The notes under the pieces: model-generated
Seen by the model: the letters and a program-made list of their open reading frames with translations, nothing else
Database searches by the model: none
What the model was told of the DNA's origin: nothing
Translations under genes and position numbers: made by a program
Shown here: piece after piece, positions 1 through 5,180 of the stretch
Position numbering within the stretch: position 1 is the first letter of the stretch
Layout of the letters: each line of letters opens with the position of its first letter
Source of the DNA: an uncultured bacterium
GTDB taxonomy: Bacteria; Bacillota; Clostridia; TANB77; CAG-508
Direction of reading: 5' to 3'
DNA: 5,180 nt
Assembly (NCBI GenBank): GCA_905215845.1
Contig: CAJMRU010000088.1
Span: forward strand, 1-5,180

Positions 1-85
1 CAATTATACATGATATTATTGCAATTGTATATATAGCTATTGCTTTAGTATCAGTCTTTTCTTTTTTGGGCAAAGTTACCTTCAT
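1..85 (-). CDS. N-terminus of an unidentified membrane protein (3' end outside the window)
   Basis: Read leftward from the ATG at 85-83, the frame is open to the window edge for 28 codons. It gives a lysine-rich start (MKVTLPKKEKTDTK) followed by a hydrophobic stretch (AIAIYTIAIISCII), which looks like a cytoplasmic tail leading into a first transmembrane helix. TAG and TAA codons lie in frame just upstream, so ATG 85 is the first possible ATG start. No Shine-Dalgarno sequence sits at normal distance. The strong one at 129-138 is 43 bases upstream, beyond a 30-base inverted repeat. The family cannot be decided from so few residues; the tail-plus-helix layout would fit AI-2E-type permeases among many others. 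The competing reading is rightward: positions 3-95 are open and end in TAA, also encoding a hydrophobic peptide, and would be the C-terminus of a membrane protein. I prefer the leftward reading because of its charged N-terminus and the Shine-Dalgarno sequence, but not strongly. Confidence 0.4.
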   Translation of the reverse strand, partial: MKVTLPKKEKTDTKAIAIYTIAIISCII

Positions 86-95
86 ATTTTACTAA

Positions 96-125
96 ATGAA
101 ATACTTAATTAATTCAATATTTCAT
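96..125. repeat. 30-base near-perfect inverted repeat
   Basis: The ends ATGAAATA and TATTTCAT are exact reverse complements, and the pairing continues inward through a G-T pair and one mismatch to an AATTAATT centre. On the leftward strand it lies between a strong Shine-Dalgarno sequence (129-138) and the putative start at 85, so folding would bring the two closer. On the rightward strand it directly follows the TAA at 93-95 and is followed by a T-rich run (126-147), so it could instead be a weak AT-rich terminator. The sequence alone does not decide between these. Confidence 0.5.
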
Positions 126-128
126 TTT

Positions 129-138
129 CTCCTTTCTT
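129..138 (-). promoter_or_regulatory. Leftward Shine-Dalgarno sequence followed by a 3-codon ORF
   Basis: The leftward strand reads AAGAAAGGAG, an excellent match to the anti-Shine-Dalgarno sequence. Three bases later an ATG (125-123) opens only Met-Lys-Tyr before a TGA at 116-114. The main leftward start (85) is further on, past the inverted repeat at 96-125. It may be a minimal leader ORF, or a site brought near the main start by RNA folding. It could also be chance in T-rich DNA if the true gene here runs rightward. Confidence 0.4.
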
Positions 139-257
139 AATTTTTTTATATAATATTAATGTATTTTTACTCTATAATTACATAGTTTCACTATTTATTA
201 TTCTAACATATAAGGCAAAAAAAAGATAGCTATAATGTTAAAAAATCCTTAATTTTG

Positions 258-286
258 TTGACTATTCTAGCAAATTAATGTATGAT
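258..286 (+). promoter_or_regulatory. Sigma-A promoter of the clpE-like gene
   Basis: The -35 box TTGACT (258-263) and -10 box TATGAT (281-286) are separated by exactly 17 bases, and each differs from consensus at one position. Transcription would begin near 293, giving a leader of about 35 bases before the ATG at 328. No complete CtsR tandem heptamer or CIRCE element overlaps it, so stress control is not visible from the sequence. Confidence 0.8.
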
Positions 287-327
287 ATAGTATATTCAAA
301 ATTTAGAAGAAACGAGGAATTCAGAGT

Positions 328-2697
328 ATGTTATGTTCAGAATGTAATAAAAATCCAGCCATACTTTTTTATAAAAAAATAGAAAATGGTAAAGAGTCTT
401 TTGAAGGTTATTGCTATGACTGTGCAAAAGCAAAAGGTATTGACCCTACTGAAGCTCTTTATAAGCAAAATGATATTTTAGCACATGATAAAATCAATAT
501 AAATGATATGACAAAACAATTTGAAACTATTTTTAAAGATTTGGCTGAAAATATAAATTTAGAAGATATTGAAAATATTGAAGGTGCAATTACCTTTGAT
601 ACTACAAATAATAATCCAGATGAAGATGATGAAAATTCTCCTAAAATAGCAGGTGCTGCCATTCCACTAGGTTCAATTTTTAATATGTTTAATGGACAAA
701 ATAATAAAGAAAATAGTGAACAAGAAGCTTCTTCAAATGGAAGAAAAAAAGTAAAAGTTGAGAAGAAGAAAAATTCTAAACAAAATAAAAAGAAAAAATT
801 CTTAGATACTTATGGGACAAATTTAACACATAAAGCTAAAAATAATGAATTAGATATTGTTATTGGTAGAGATAAAGAAATCCAAAGAATTGTTCAAATA
901 TTAAATAGGCGTTCAAAAAACAATCCTTGTTTAATCGGTGAACCTGGTGTTGGAAAAACTGCAATAGCACAAGGATTAGCTATAAAAATTGCTAATCAAA
1001 ATGTTCCTGCAAAACTTTTAAATAAAGAAGTTTATTTATTGGATATGACTTCTGTAATAGCAGGTACACAATTTAGAGGTCAATTTGAATCTAGAATGAA
1101 AGGTATCATTGATGAATGTAAAGAATATGGTAATATAATTTTAGTTATTGACGAAATACACAATATTATAGGCGCAGGAGATGGTGAACATTCAATGAAT
1201 GCAGCAAATATATTAAAACCTGCTCTATCAAATGGAGAAATTCAATTAATTGGAACAACAACTTTAAAAGAATATAGAAAATATATTGAAAAAGACTCAG
1301 CTTTAGAAAGAAGATTCCAACAAGTATTAATTGAAGAACCAAATATCGATGATTCTATTGGAATATTAGAAGGAATTAAAAAATATTATGAAGAATATCA
1401 TAAAGTAAAAATCTCTTCTGATGTAATAAAACAAGCAGTTATCATGTCAGAAAAATATATTCATGATAGATTTTTACCTGATAAAGCTATTGATATTTTA
1501 GATGAAGCTTGTTCTAGAATTAACTTAGAAAACAAAGAGTTATTCAAGTTAGAAAGTTTAAAACAAGAATTAGCTCATATACAAGCTGAAAAAGAAGAAG
1601 TTGTAGCTGCTGATTCAACAGAAGATTATCAAAAAGCAGCTGACTTAAAAACTAAAGAGTGTCAATTAATCGAAGAAATTGATATTCTAAATAAAAAAAT
1701 GAAACCAAAACAACTTACCATACAAGATGTTGCCAATGTAATTGAAAGTTGGACAAAAATACCTGTTAAAAAAATAACAGAAGCAGAAACACAAAAATTA
1801 CTAAATCTTGAAACTAATCTTCACAAAAGAGTAATAGGTCAAGATGAAGCAGTTTCAGCAGTATCAAGAGCAATTAGAAGAAACAGAGCAGGATTAAAAA
1901 CTACAAAAAGACCACCTTCTTTTATATTTGTAGGTCCTACTGGAGTTGGAAAAACAGAACTAGCAAAAAGCTTAGCTTATGAAATGTTTGGTTCTGAAGA
2001 TTCTATAATAAGAATAGATATGTCAGAATATATGGAAAGTCATTCTACTTCTAAGTTAATAGGTGCACCTCCAGGTTATGTTGGTTATGATGACGCTGGC
2101 CAATTAACAGATAAAGTTAAGAGAAAACCATATTCAATAATATTATTAGATGAAATAGAAAAAGCTCATCCAGATGTATTTAATATTTTGTTACAAGTAT
2201 TAGATGATGGAGTTCTTACAGATAGTCAAGGAAATTCTGTTAGTTTTTCAAATACAATTATAATAATGACTTCTAATGCTGGTTCAAACTTAAACAACAA
2301 TTCAATAGGTTTTGGAAATACTACTATTAATAAAGGAAAAATTATGGATAGCCTAAAAGATGTTTTCAGACCTGAATTTTTAAATAGAGTAGATGAAGTT
2401 GTTGCTTTTGATGCTTTAACACAAGAACAATTACTAAAAATTGTAGACCTAATGCTTAATGATACACAAAAAGCATTAAATGAAAAAGATATAAAAATGC
2501 AAATATCAAAAGAAGCAAAAATGTATATACTTGACAAAGGAACAGATATAAAATTCGGCGCAAGACCTTTAAGACGCGCTATTCAAAGATATGTTGAAGA
2601 TGAATTATCTGAAATGATATTAAGAGGAACTCTTTTAGACGGTCAAAATGTAAATGTAGAATTGAAAGAAGATAGATTAAATTTTGAAGTAAAATAA
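328..2697 (+). CDS. clpE: ClpE-like AAA+ protein unfoldase (ATPase subunit of Clp protease)
   Basis: This is a 789-residue class I Clp/Hsp100 ATPase, expected to form a cytoplasmic hexamer that unfolds proteins and feeds them to the ClpP peptidase. A four-cysteine zinc finger (C3, C6, C29, C32) opens the protein. A long linker follows, acidic at about 77-105 and then lysine-rich at 139-157. The first ATPase module has Walker A GEPGVGKT (204-211), Walker B with D275/E276 and arginines 328/329. A UVR-type coiled linker lies near 417-450. The second module has Walker A GPTGVGKT (536-543), Walker B D608/E609, FRPEFLNR (680-687) and sensor-2 GARPLRR (744-750). I660-G661-F662 is the ClpP-docking loop, so a ClpP partner is expected. 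The paired N-terminal repeats of ClpC/ClpA/ClpB are absent. The zinc finger plus UVR points to ClpE, though it is roughly 90 residues longer than Bacillus ClpE (about 700), and databases might call it ClpC. GAGGA (314-318), nine bases upstream, supports the ATG start. It has its own promoter. Confidence 0.95.
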   Translation: MLCSECNKNPAILFYKKIENGKESFEGYCYDCAKAKGIDPTEALYKQNDILAHDKININDMTKQFETIFKDLAENINLEDIENIEGAITFDTTNNNPDEDDENSPKIAGAAIPLGSIFNMFNGQNNKENSEQEASSNGRKKVKVEKKKNSKQNKKKKFLDTYGTNLTHKAKNNELDIVIGRDKEIQRIVQILNRRSKNNPCLIGEPGVGKTAIAQGLAIKIANQNVPAKLLNKEVYLLDMTSVIAGTQFRGQFESRMKGIIDECKEYGNIILVIDEIHNIIGAGDGEHSMNAANILKPALSNGEIQLIGTTTLKEYRKYIEKDSALERRFQQVLIEEPNIDDSIGILEGIKKYYEEYHKVKISSDVIKQAVIMSEKYIHDRFLPDKAIDILDEACSRINLENKELFKLESLKQELAHIQAEKEEVVAADSTEDYQKAADLKTKECQLIEEIDILNKKMKPKQLTIQDVANVIESWTKIPVKKITEAETQKLLNLETNLHKRVIGQDEAVSAVSRAIRRNRAGLKTTKRPPSFIFVGPTGVGKTELAKSLAYEMFGSEDSIIRIDMSEYMESHSTSKLIGAPPGYVGYDDAGQLTDKVKRKPYSIILLDEIEKAHPDVFNILLQVLDDGVLTDSQGNSVSFSNTIIIMTSNAGSNLNNNSIGFGNTTINKGKIMDSLKDVFRPEFLNRVDEVVAFDALTQEQLLKIVDLMLNDTQKALNEKDIKMQISKEAKMYILDKGTDIKFGARPLRRAIQRYVEDELSEMILRGTLLDGQNVNVELKEDRLNFEVK

Positions 2698-2724
2698 AAT
2701 CTTTTTAAAGGTCACTTTTGTTTG

Positions 2725-2781
2725 TTGTATAGGAAAAAATCTTACATAAGCACAAAACAAAAGATTATTTTGCCTATGCAA
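2725..2781 (+). other. Long imperfect hairpin between the clpE-like gene and pgsA
   Basis: TTGTATAGG (2725-2733) pairs with CCTATGCAA (2773-2781), including one G-U pair. The stem continues with four A-U pairs (2734-2737 with 2768-2771) and AATCTT (2738-2743) with AAGATT (2761-2766), interrupted only by single-base bulges at 2767 and 2772, around a 17-base loop. No U-run follows, so it is not a typical intrinsic terminator. It begins 28 bases after the clpE-like stop. It may be a processing or stability element, or part of the pgsA leader. The overlapping CTTTTGTTT (2715-2723) could instead pair with AAACAAAAG (2755-2763). I did not recognise a known riboswitch class. A weak promoter-like TTGCCT lies inside it (2770-2775). 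Confidence 0.55.
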
Positions 2782-2846
2782 TAGTAAATCAGATTAAAAG
2801 AAAACAAGTATCTTTTATCAATTTGTGTACCTTCGAGAAAAACGAG

Positions 2847-2852
2847 AAAGGA
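2847..2852 (+). promoter_or_regulatory. Ribosome binding site that sets the pgsA start
   Basis: AAAGGA lies 12 bases before the ATG at 2865, a long but usable spacing. It lies downstream of the TTG at 2823, so it cannot serve that upstream in-frame codon, and it abuts the ATG at 2853 too closely. The 2865 start is therefore preferred. Confidence 0.6.
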
Positions 2853-2864
2853 ATGGAATTTTAT

Positions 2865-3446
2865 ATGTTAAAATATGTACCAAATATACTAACAATAATT
2901 AGATTTTTAATAATACCATTAATTGTAAAAAATATCTTCGCAGGAAATTTCATTTTAGCATTTGTGTTTTTTACTCTATCAGGAATAACAGATATAGCAG
3001 ATGGTTGTATAGCTAGAAAATTTAACCTTATAACAAACTTCGGAAAACTTATGGACCCACTAGCAGACAAGCTAACACAAATTATAACATTAGCATCATT
3101 AGCAATAAAAGATATAATACCTATGTGGATTTTATTAATAGTATTACTAAAAGAATTTATAATGATAGTAGGAGCATCATTCTTATATGGAAAAGATGTT
3201 GTTGTATACAGTAGATGGTATGGAAAATTAGCCACAGTACTTTTCTATGTAGCAATAGTTGCATCATTAGCAGTAAAACAATTTAACCTAGGAGTCATAT
3301 GGTCAAACATTACTATCGGAATCTACCTACTAGCTTTAATATCTACTATATCTGCATTAGTAATGTACGTTAAAGATTTATACCAAAAAGGATTCATCGA
3401 AAAATCCGACTTAAAAAAAGAAGTAACTGTTGATAAGAAAAATTAG
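2865..3446 (+). CDS. pgsA: CDP-diacylglycerol--glycerol-3-phosphate 3-phosphatidyltransferase
   Basis: This integral membrane enzyme makes phosphatidylglycerophosphate from CDP-diacylglycerol and sn-glycerol 3-phosphate, the committed step towards phosphatidylglycerol and cardiolipin. The 193-residue product carries the full CDP-alcohol phosphatidyltransferase signature D-x2-DG-x2-AR-x8-G-x3-D-x3-D: D43, D46, G47, A50, R51, G60, D64 and D68. The aspartates bind the catalytic metal ions. The N-terminus MLKYVPNILTIIR is typical of PgsA, several hydrophobic helices follow, and the tail is charged (EKSDLKKEVTVDKKN). The length fits the family's usual 180-200. The frame is open back to a TTG at 2823, but that adds a polar 14-residue extension without a ribosome binding site, so I chose ATG 2865. 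The gene follows the clpE-like gene after 167 bases including a hairpin, and may be transcribed separately. A related enzyme of the same superfamily, such as a phosphatidylserine or cardiolipin synthase, is possible but less likely. Confidence 0.92.
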   Translation: MLKYVPNILTIIRFLIIPLIVKNIFAGNFILAFVFFTLSGITDIADGCIARKFNLITNFGKLMDPLADKLTQIITLASLAIKDIIPMWILLIVLLKEFIMIVGASFLYGKDVVVYSRWYGKLATVLFYVAIVASLAVKQFNLGVIWSNITIGIYLLALISTISALVMYVKDLYQKGFIEKSDLKKEVTVDKKN

Positions 3447-3536
3447 TGAAATATTTAAAATACATGATATGTATATATCTAAACTTTCGCTAGTGCACTA
3501 TCAATAATAAATACAACTAAATTCATATTTCTTAAA

Positions 3537-3575
3537 GGGCTGACCTAGAATATAAAAATATTTCTAGGTCAGCCC
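3537..3575 (-). terminator. Strong hairpin terminator of the leftward BofC-like gene
   Basis: GGGCTGACCTAGAA (3537-3550) pairs perfectly with TTCTAGGTCAGCCC (3562-3575). With one bulged base (3561), three more pairs close an AAAA tetraloop (3554-3557), giving a stem of 17 pairs. It starts 8 bases past the stop codon of the leftward gene. On that strand the stem is followed by TTTAAG, a short U-run, so leftward termination is the better reading. On the rightward strand it is followed by AAACGC and would at most block transcription from pgsA, which ends 90 bases before it. Its GC-rich stem stands out from the surrounding DNA. Confidence 0.8.
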
Positions 3576-3583
3576 AAACGCAC

Positions 3584-4186
3584 TTATTCAAAATTTTCAA
3601 TAACCTGATTTAATTCCTGTTTCCCATTAGCTCTAATCCCATTTTGCAACTCAACCTTATCAGTTTCAGTCAAAAACTCCGTTGCTATTTGAGTTTCTTG
3701 TAACTCACTTTCTGTACCATCTCCTGAAAGCAAGTATATAGCAACTTTTCCATTTTTATCTCTTACAACATAATGTTCTCCACATTGACTTTCAAAACTT
3801 CTAGAAATAATAATTTCATTATTAGAAAATTTATCAATAGACCACGCACTATATACCCCTTGAATTTCATCTTTGGTCTTATTAACAAGTTCTTTATTCA
3901 AATTAGAATACTCTTCAATGCTATGCCCACACTCATTATAATATCTTTTCATGGTTAGTGAACAATTTGGTGAAGTTTTCTCTTCATGTGAATTAGTTTC
4001 TTCTATCTCAATTTTCTCAAAATCATTTGATTCATCTATGCACTCATCTGTTACGACCTCATTATTCACTTCTGATACTTTTGTATCAATTTTCTCTTCT
4101 TTATCTAAGCTTTTTATAAAAAAGGCTGTGCATACTGAAATTATAATTACCAATAAAACTGACAAAATAATAATTGCTCTTTTCAT
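3584..4186 (-). CDS. Membrane-anchored BofC C-terminal-domain-like protein
   Basis: The 200-residue product has a short basic start (MKR), one hydrophobic helix (about 4-24) and no obvious signal peptidase site, so it is probably anchored with its bulk outside the cytoplasm. An acidic, probably disordered spacer follows (about 28-72). The folded part resembles clostridial proteins with a BofC C-terminal domain: YYNECGH (82-88), a W-x-I-x-x-F segment (115-120), CGEHYVVRDKNGKVAIY (135-151) and a tail ending in L-x-NGI-x-x-x-x-x-x-EL-x-x-VIENFE. In Bacillus, BofC is a secreted forespore protein that delays pro-sigma-K processing by inhibiting the SpoIVB protease. Whether this relative does so is unknown, so no symbol is given. 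C86/H88 and C135/H138 could form a disulfide or a metal site. ATG 4186 has an excellent GGAGGT; a TTG four codons earlier overlaps that site and is rejected. It lies 117 bases downstream of the restored comEC end and is followed by a terminator. Confidence 0.8.
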   Translation of the reverse strand: MKRAIIILSVLLVIIISVCTAFFIKSLDKEEKIDTKVSEVNNEVVTDECIDESNDFEKIEIEETNSHEEKTSPNCSLTMKRYYNECGHSIEEYSNLNKELVNKTKDEIQGVYSAWSIDKFSNNEIIISRSFESQCGEHYVVRDKNGKVAIYLLSGDGTESELQETQIATEFLTETDKVELQNGIRANGKQELNQVIENFE

Positions 4187-4190
4187 GTTA

Positions 4191-4196
4191 ACCTCC
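4191..4196 (-). promoter_or_regulatory. Ribosome binding site that sets the BofC-like start
   Basis: The leftward strand reads GGAGGT, leaving four bases (TAAC) before the ATG at 4186-4184. The upstream in-frame TTG at 4198 overlaps this site and would place the ribosome binding site inside the coding region, so the ATG is the start. Confidence 0.85.
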
Positions 4197-4239
4197 AATC
4201 ATAAAATGTTATTATATATCTCTTTTCAGATATTCAATC

Positions 4240-4269
4240 ATTTTATCTATTTTCTAGTATTATTTGCAA
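4240..4269 (-). promoter_or_regulatory. Possible sigma-A promoter of the BofC-like gene
   Basis: On the leftward strand TTGCAA (4269-4264) and TAAAAT (4245-4240) are 18 bases apart, matching the -35 and -10 consensus at 4 of 6 and 5 of 6 positions. Transcription would start near 4233, about 46 bases before the ATG. In DNA this AT-rich such matches arise often by chance. An overlapping alternative resembling a sporulation sigma-G/sigma-F promoter (GTATA at 4287-4283, 18 bases, AATAATA at 4264-4258) is also present. Confidence 0.35.
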
Positions 4270-4303
4270 TTATTTCTAATTTTATACAGTTTGTCCTATT
4301 TCT

Positions 4304-4396
4304 TTAATTAATAAATTTTTTCACAAAATATCTTCCTCTTGAATTTACTTCCATACTAATCTCTCCATTTAAATCTGTTCTATAAACTTCCACTCC
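4304..4396 (-). pseudogene. Out-of-frame C-terminal end of comEC
   Basis: This stretch is in a different frame from the comEC reading frame to its right. Read leftward from 4396 it gives GVEVYRTDLNGEI followed by SMEVNSRGRYFVKKFIN and a TAA at 4306-4304. The VYRTDLNGEI block is the usual last conserved segment of ComEC metallo-beta-lactamase domains, so this is the original 3' end of the gene, separated from the main frame by an indel between about 4395 and 4405. Omitting a single C (leftward strand, position 4397) rejoins the frames as SLNNL-GVEVYRTDLNG, with no missing or extra residue. It has no start codon or ribosome binding site suggesting an independent gene. Confidence 0.85.
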
Positions 4397-5180
4397 GTAA
4401 ATTATTTAAACTATTTATAACTCCCTCACTGGGATGTCCAAACTTATTATTTTCACCCACTCCTATTAAAGCTATTTGAGGTTTTACTAAATTTAAAAAT
4501 TCATTTATAGATGAAGTCTTTGATCCATGATGAGCAATTTTTAATATATCTGATTTAAAAATATCATAATTATTCTTATATGTATCTATTATTTTTCTTT
4601 CTGCAATTTCTTCTATGTCCCCAGTAAATAGCATTGAAAAATTTCTATATACCATTTTCATTACAAGTGAATTGTTATTTAAGTTATTTTCTTTTATTAT
4701 ATTTTCTTTATCTGGCCATATTATATTAAACTTTACATTATCTATAACAATTTCTTTTTGTTCATCTACTTGTATAATTTCTACTTTCTTTTTAGTTGCA
4801 ATTTTTATCAATTTCTCATAATTCTTTGAATTTTCAAATTGTTTTCCTATAATTACTTTTCCGACTTTTAATTCTTCTAAGACTGATAATATTCCTCCTA
4901 CATGGTCTAAGTCAAAATGAGAAATAAAAATATAGTCTATTTTTGTATATCCCCTATCTAATATATATGGTATTAATGTTTTCTTTCCAACATCAAAATT
5001 TTCTTGTAAACTTCCTCCACCGTCTACTAAAATTGTTTTATTATGTGATGTAACAATAAATGTAGAATCCCCCTGCCCTACATCTATAAAATAAATTTTG
5101 AGATTTTTAGGTACTATATTTATAATAGTTATTGATATAAATATCATTATAAACATTTTCTTTACTATATGTTTATTTTT
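4380..5180 (-). CDS. comEC: ComEC/Rec2 metallo-beta-lactamase domain (5' end outside the window, 3' end frameshifted)
   Basis: ComEC is the inner-membrane channel that moves single-stranded DNA into the cell during transformation; its C-terminal metallo-beta-lactamase domain is thought to degrade the non-transported strand. Numbering from the internal Met at 5156, the sequence shows the end of a hydrophobic helix (1-15), the entry motif NLKIYFIDVGQGDS (18-31), VDGGG (44-48), the metal-binding H80-x-D82-x-D84-H85 followed by VGG, FTGD with D180, AHHGS (208-212) and GHPS (240-243). The frame is open to the right edge (KNKHIVKK before that Met), and no ribosome binding site precedes 5156. I therefore read this as the tail of a full-length gene whose membrane part lies outside. 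A short stand-alone anchored hydrolase of the same family is the alternative. After L253 the frame gives RSGSL and a TAG at 4382-4380, replacing about 30 conserved residues that are preserved in the next frame. The metal-binding motifs are intact. Confidence 0.9.
   Translation of the reverse strand, partial: KNKHIVKKMFIMIFISITIINIVPKNLKIYFIDVGQGDSTFIVTSHNKTILVDGGGSLQENFDVGKKTLIPYILDRGYTKIDYIFISHFDLDHVGGILSVLEELKVGKVIIGKQFENSKNYEKLIKIATKKKVEIIQVDEQKEIVIDNVKFNIIWPDKENIIKENNLNNNSLVMKMVYRNFSMLFTGDIEEIAERKIIDTYKNNYDIFKSDILKIAHHGSKTSSINEFLNLVKPQIALIGVGENNKFGHPSEGVINSLNNLRSGSL

Noticed and set aside
173..178. TATAAT box in the left intergenic region
   Set aside because: There is no acceptable -35 box at 16-18 bases upstream, and the better promoter at 258-286 accounts for the clpE-like gene.
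247..300. CtsR or CIRCE operator over the clpE-like promoter
   Set aside because: Only one poor heptamer-like half site (AGTCAAC on the leftward strand, overlapping the -35 box) is present. The second half of the tandem repeat is missing, and there is no TTAGCACTC inverted repeat.
2834..2849. Tandem CGAGAAA repeats (2834-2840 and 2843-2849) before pgsA
   Set aside because: Two 7-base copies beside a ribosome binding site are too short to support an operator call.
3460..3500. Small palindromes ATACAT-GAT-ATGTAT (3460-3474) and TAGTGCACTA (3491-3500) after pgsA
   Set aside because: They are short, no U-run follows, and there is no link to a known site. Such repeats are expected by chance in AT-rich DNA.
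3951..4307. Rightward open frame of 118 codons opposite the BofC-like gene
   Set aside because: It is low in complexity (Ser, Phe and Ile-rich), mirrors a well-supported leftward gene and has no clear ribosome binding site. The open frames opposite the clpE-like gene, pgsA and comEC are dismissed for the same reasons.
4404..4410. TTTAAAT slippery heptamer in frame in comEC, suggesting programmed -1 frameshifting
   Set aside because: A -1 shift there meets TAA immediately (TTT AAA TAA). The conserved C-terminus needs a +1 (or -2) shift instead, and the P-site codon TTA re-pairs poorly in that direction, so an indel or sequencing error is likelier.

Overview
The window is very AT-rich (I estimate below 30% GC), with A/T-ending codons, strong AAGGAG/GGAGG ribosome binding sites and a BofC-type protein. 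Together these point to a low-GC Firmicute, most likely a Clostridia lineage that forms spores or descends from spore formers. I cannot place it more precisely. No mobile element, CRISPR array, tRNA or rRNA is visible.

Layout. Positions 1-85 appear to hold the first codons of a leftward membrane-protein gene that runs off the left edge. This call is tentative because a rightward reading is also open. The gap up to 327 holds a 30-base inverted repeat, a leftward Shine-Dalgarno sequence and a near-consensus rightward sigma-A promoter. That promoter serves a large ClpE-like AAA+ unfoldase gene (328-2697). After a 167-base gap containing a long imperfect hairpin comes pgsA, for phosphatidylglycerophosphate synthase (2865-3446). 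A strong hairpin at 3537-3575 separates these rightward genes from two leftward genes. These are a membrane-anchored BofC-like protein (3584-4186) and, upstream of it, the 3' end of comEC (to the right edge), which encodes the metallo-beta-lactamase domain of the competence DNA-uptake channel.

The genes do not form one pathway. clpE-like is protein quality control, pgsA is phospholipid synthesis, comEC is DNA uptake, and the BofC-like protein may act outside the membrane, possibly in sporulation signalling.

The most notable observation is that comEC is frameshifted just before its end. The open frame stops at 4380, but the conserved end of the family (VYRTDLNGEI and about 20 more residues) is intact in the neighbouring frame and runs to a stop at 4304. 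I found no convincing undescribed multi-gene system. The other second-look items are local: two possible RNA structures, Cys/His pairs in the BofC-like protein, and the unusual N-terminal region of the Clp ATPase.
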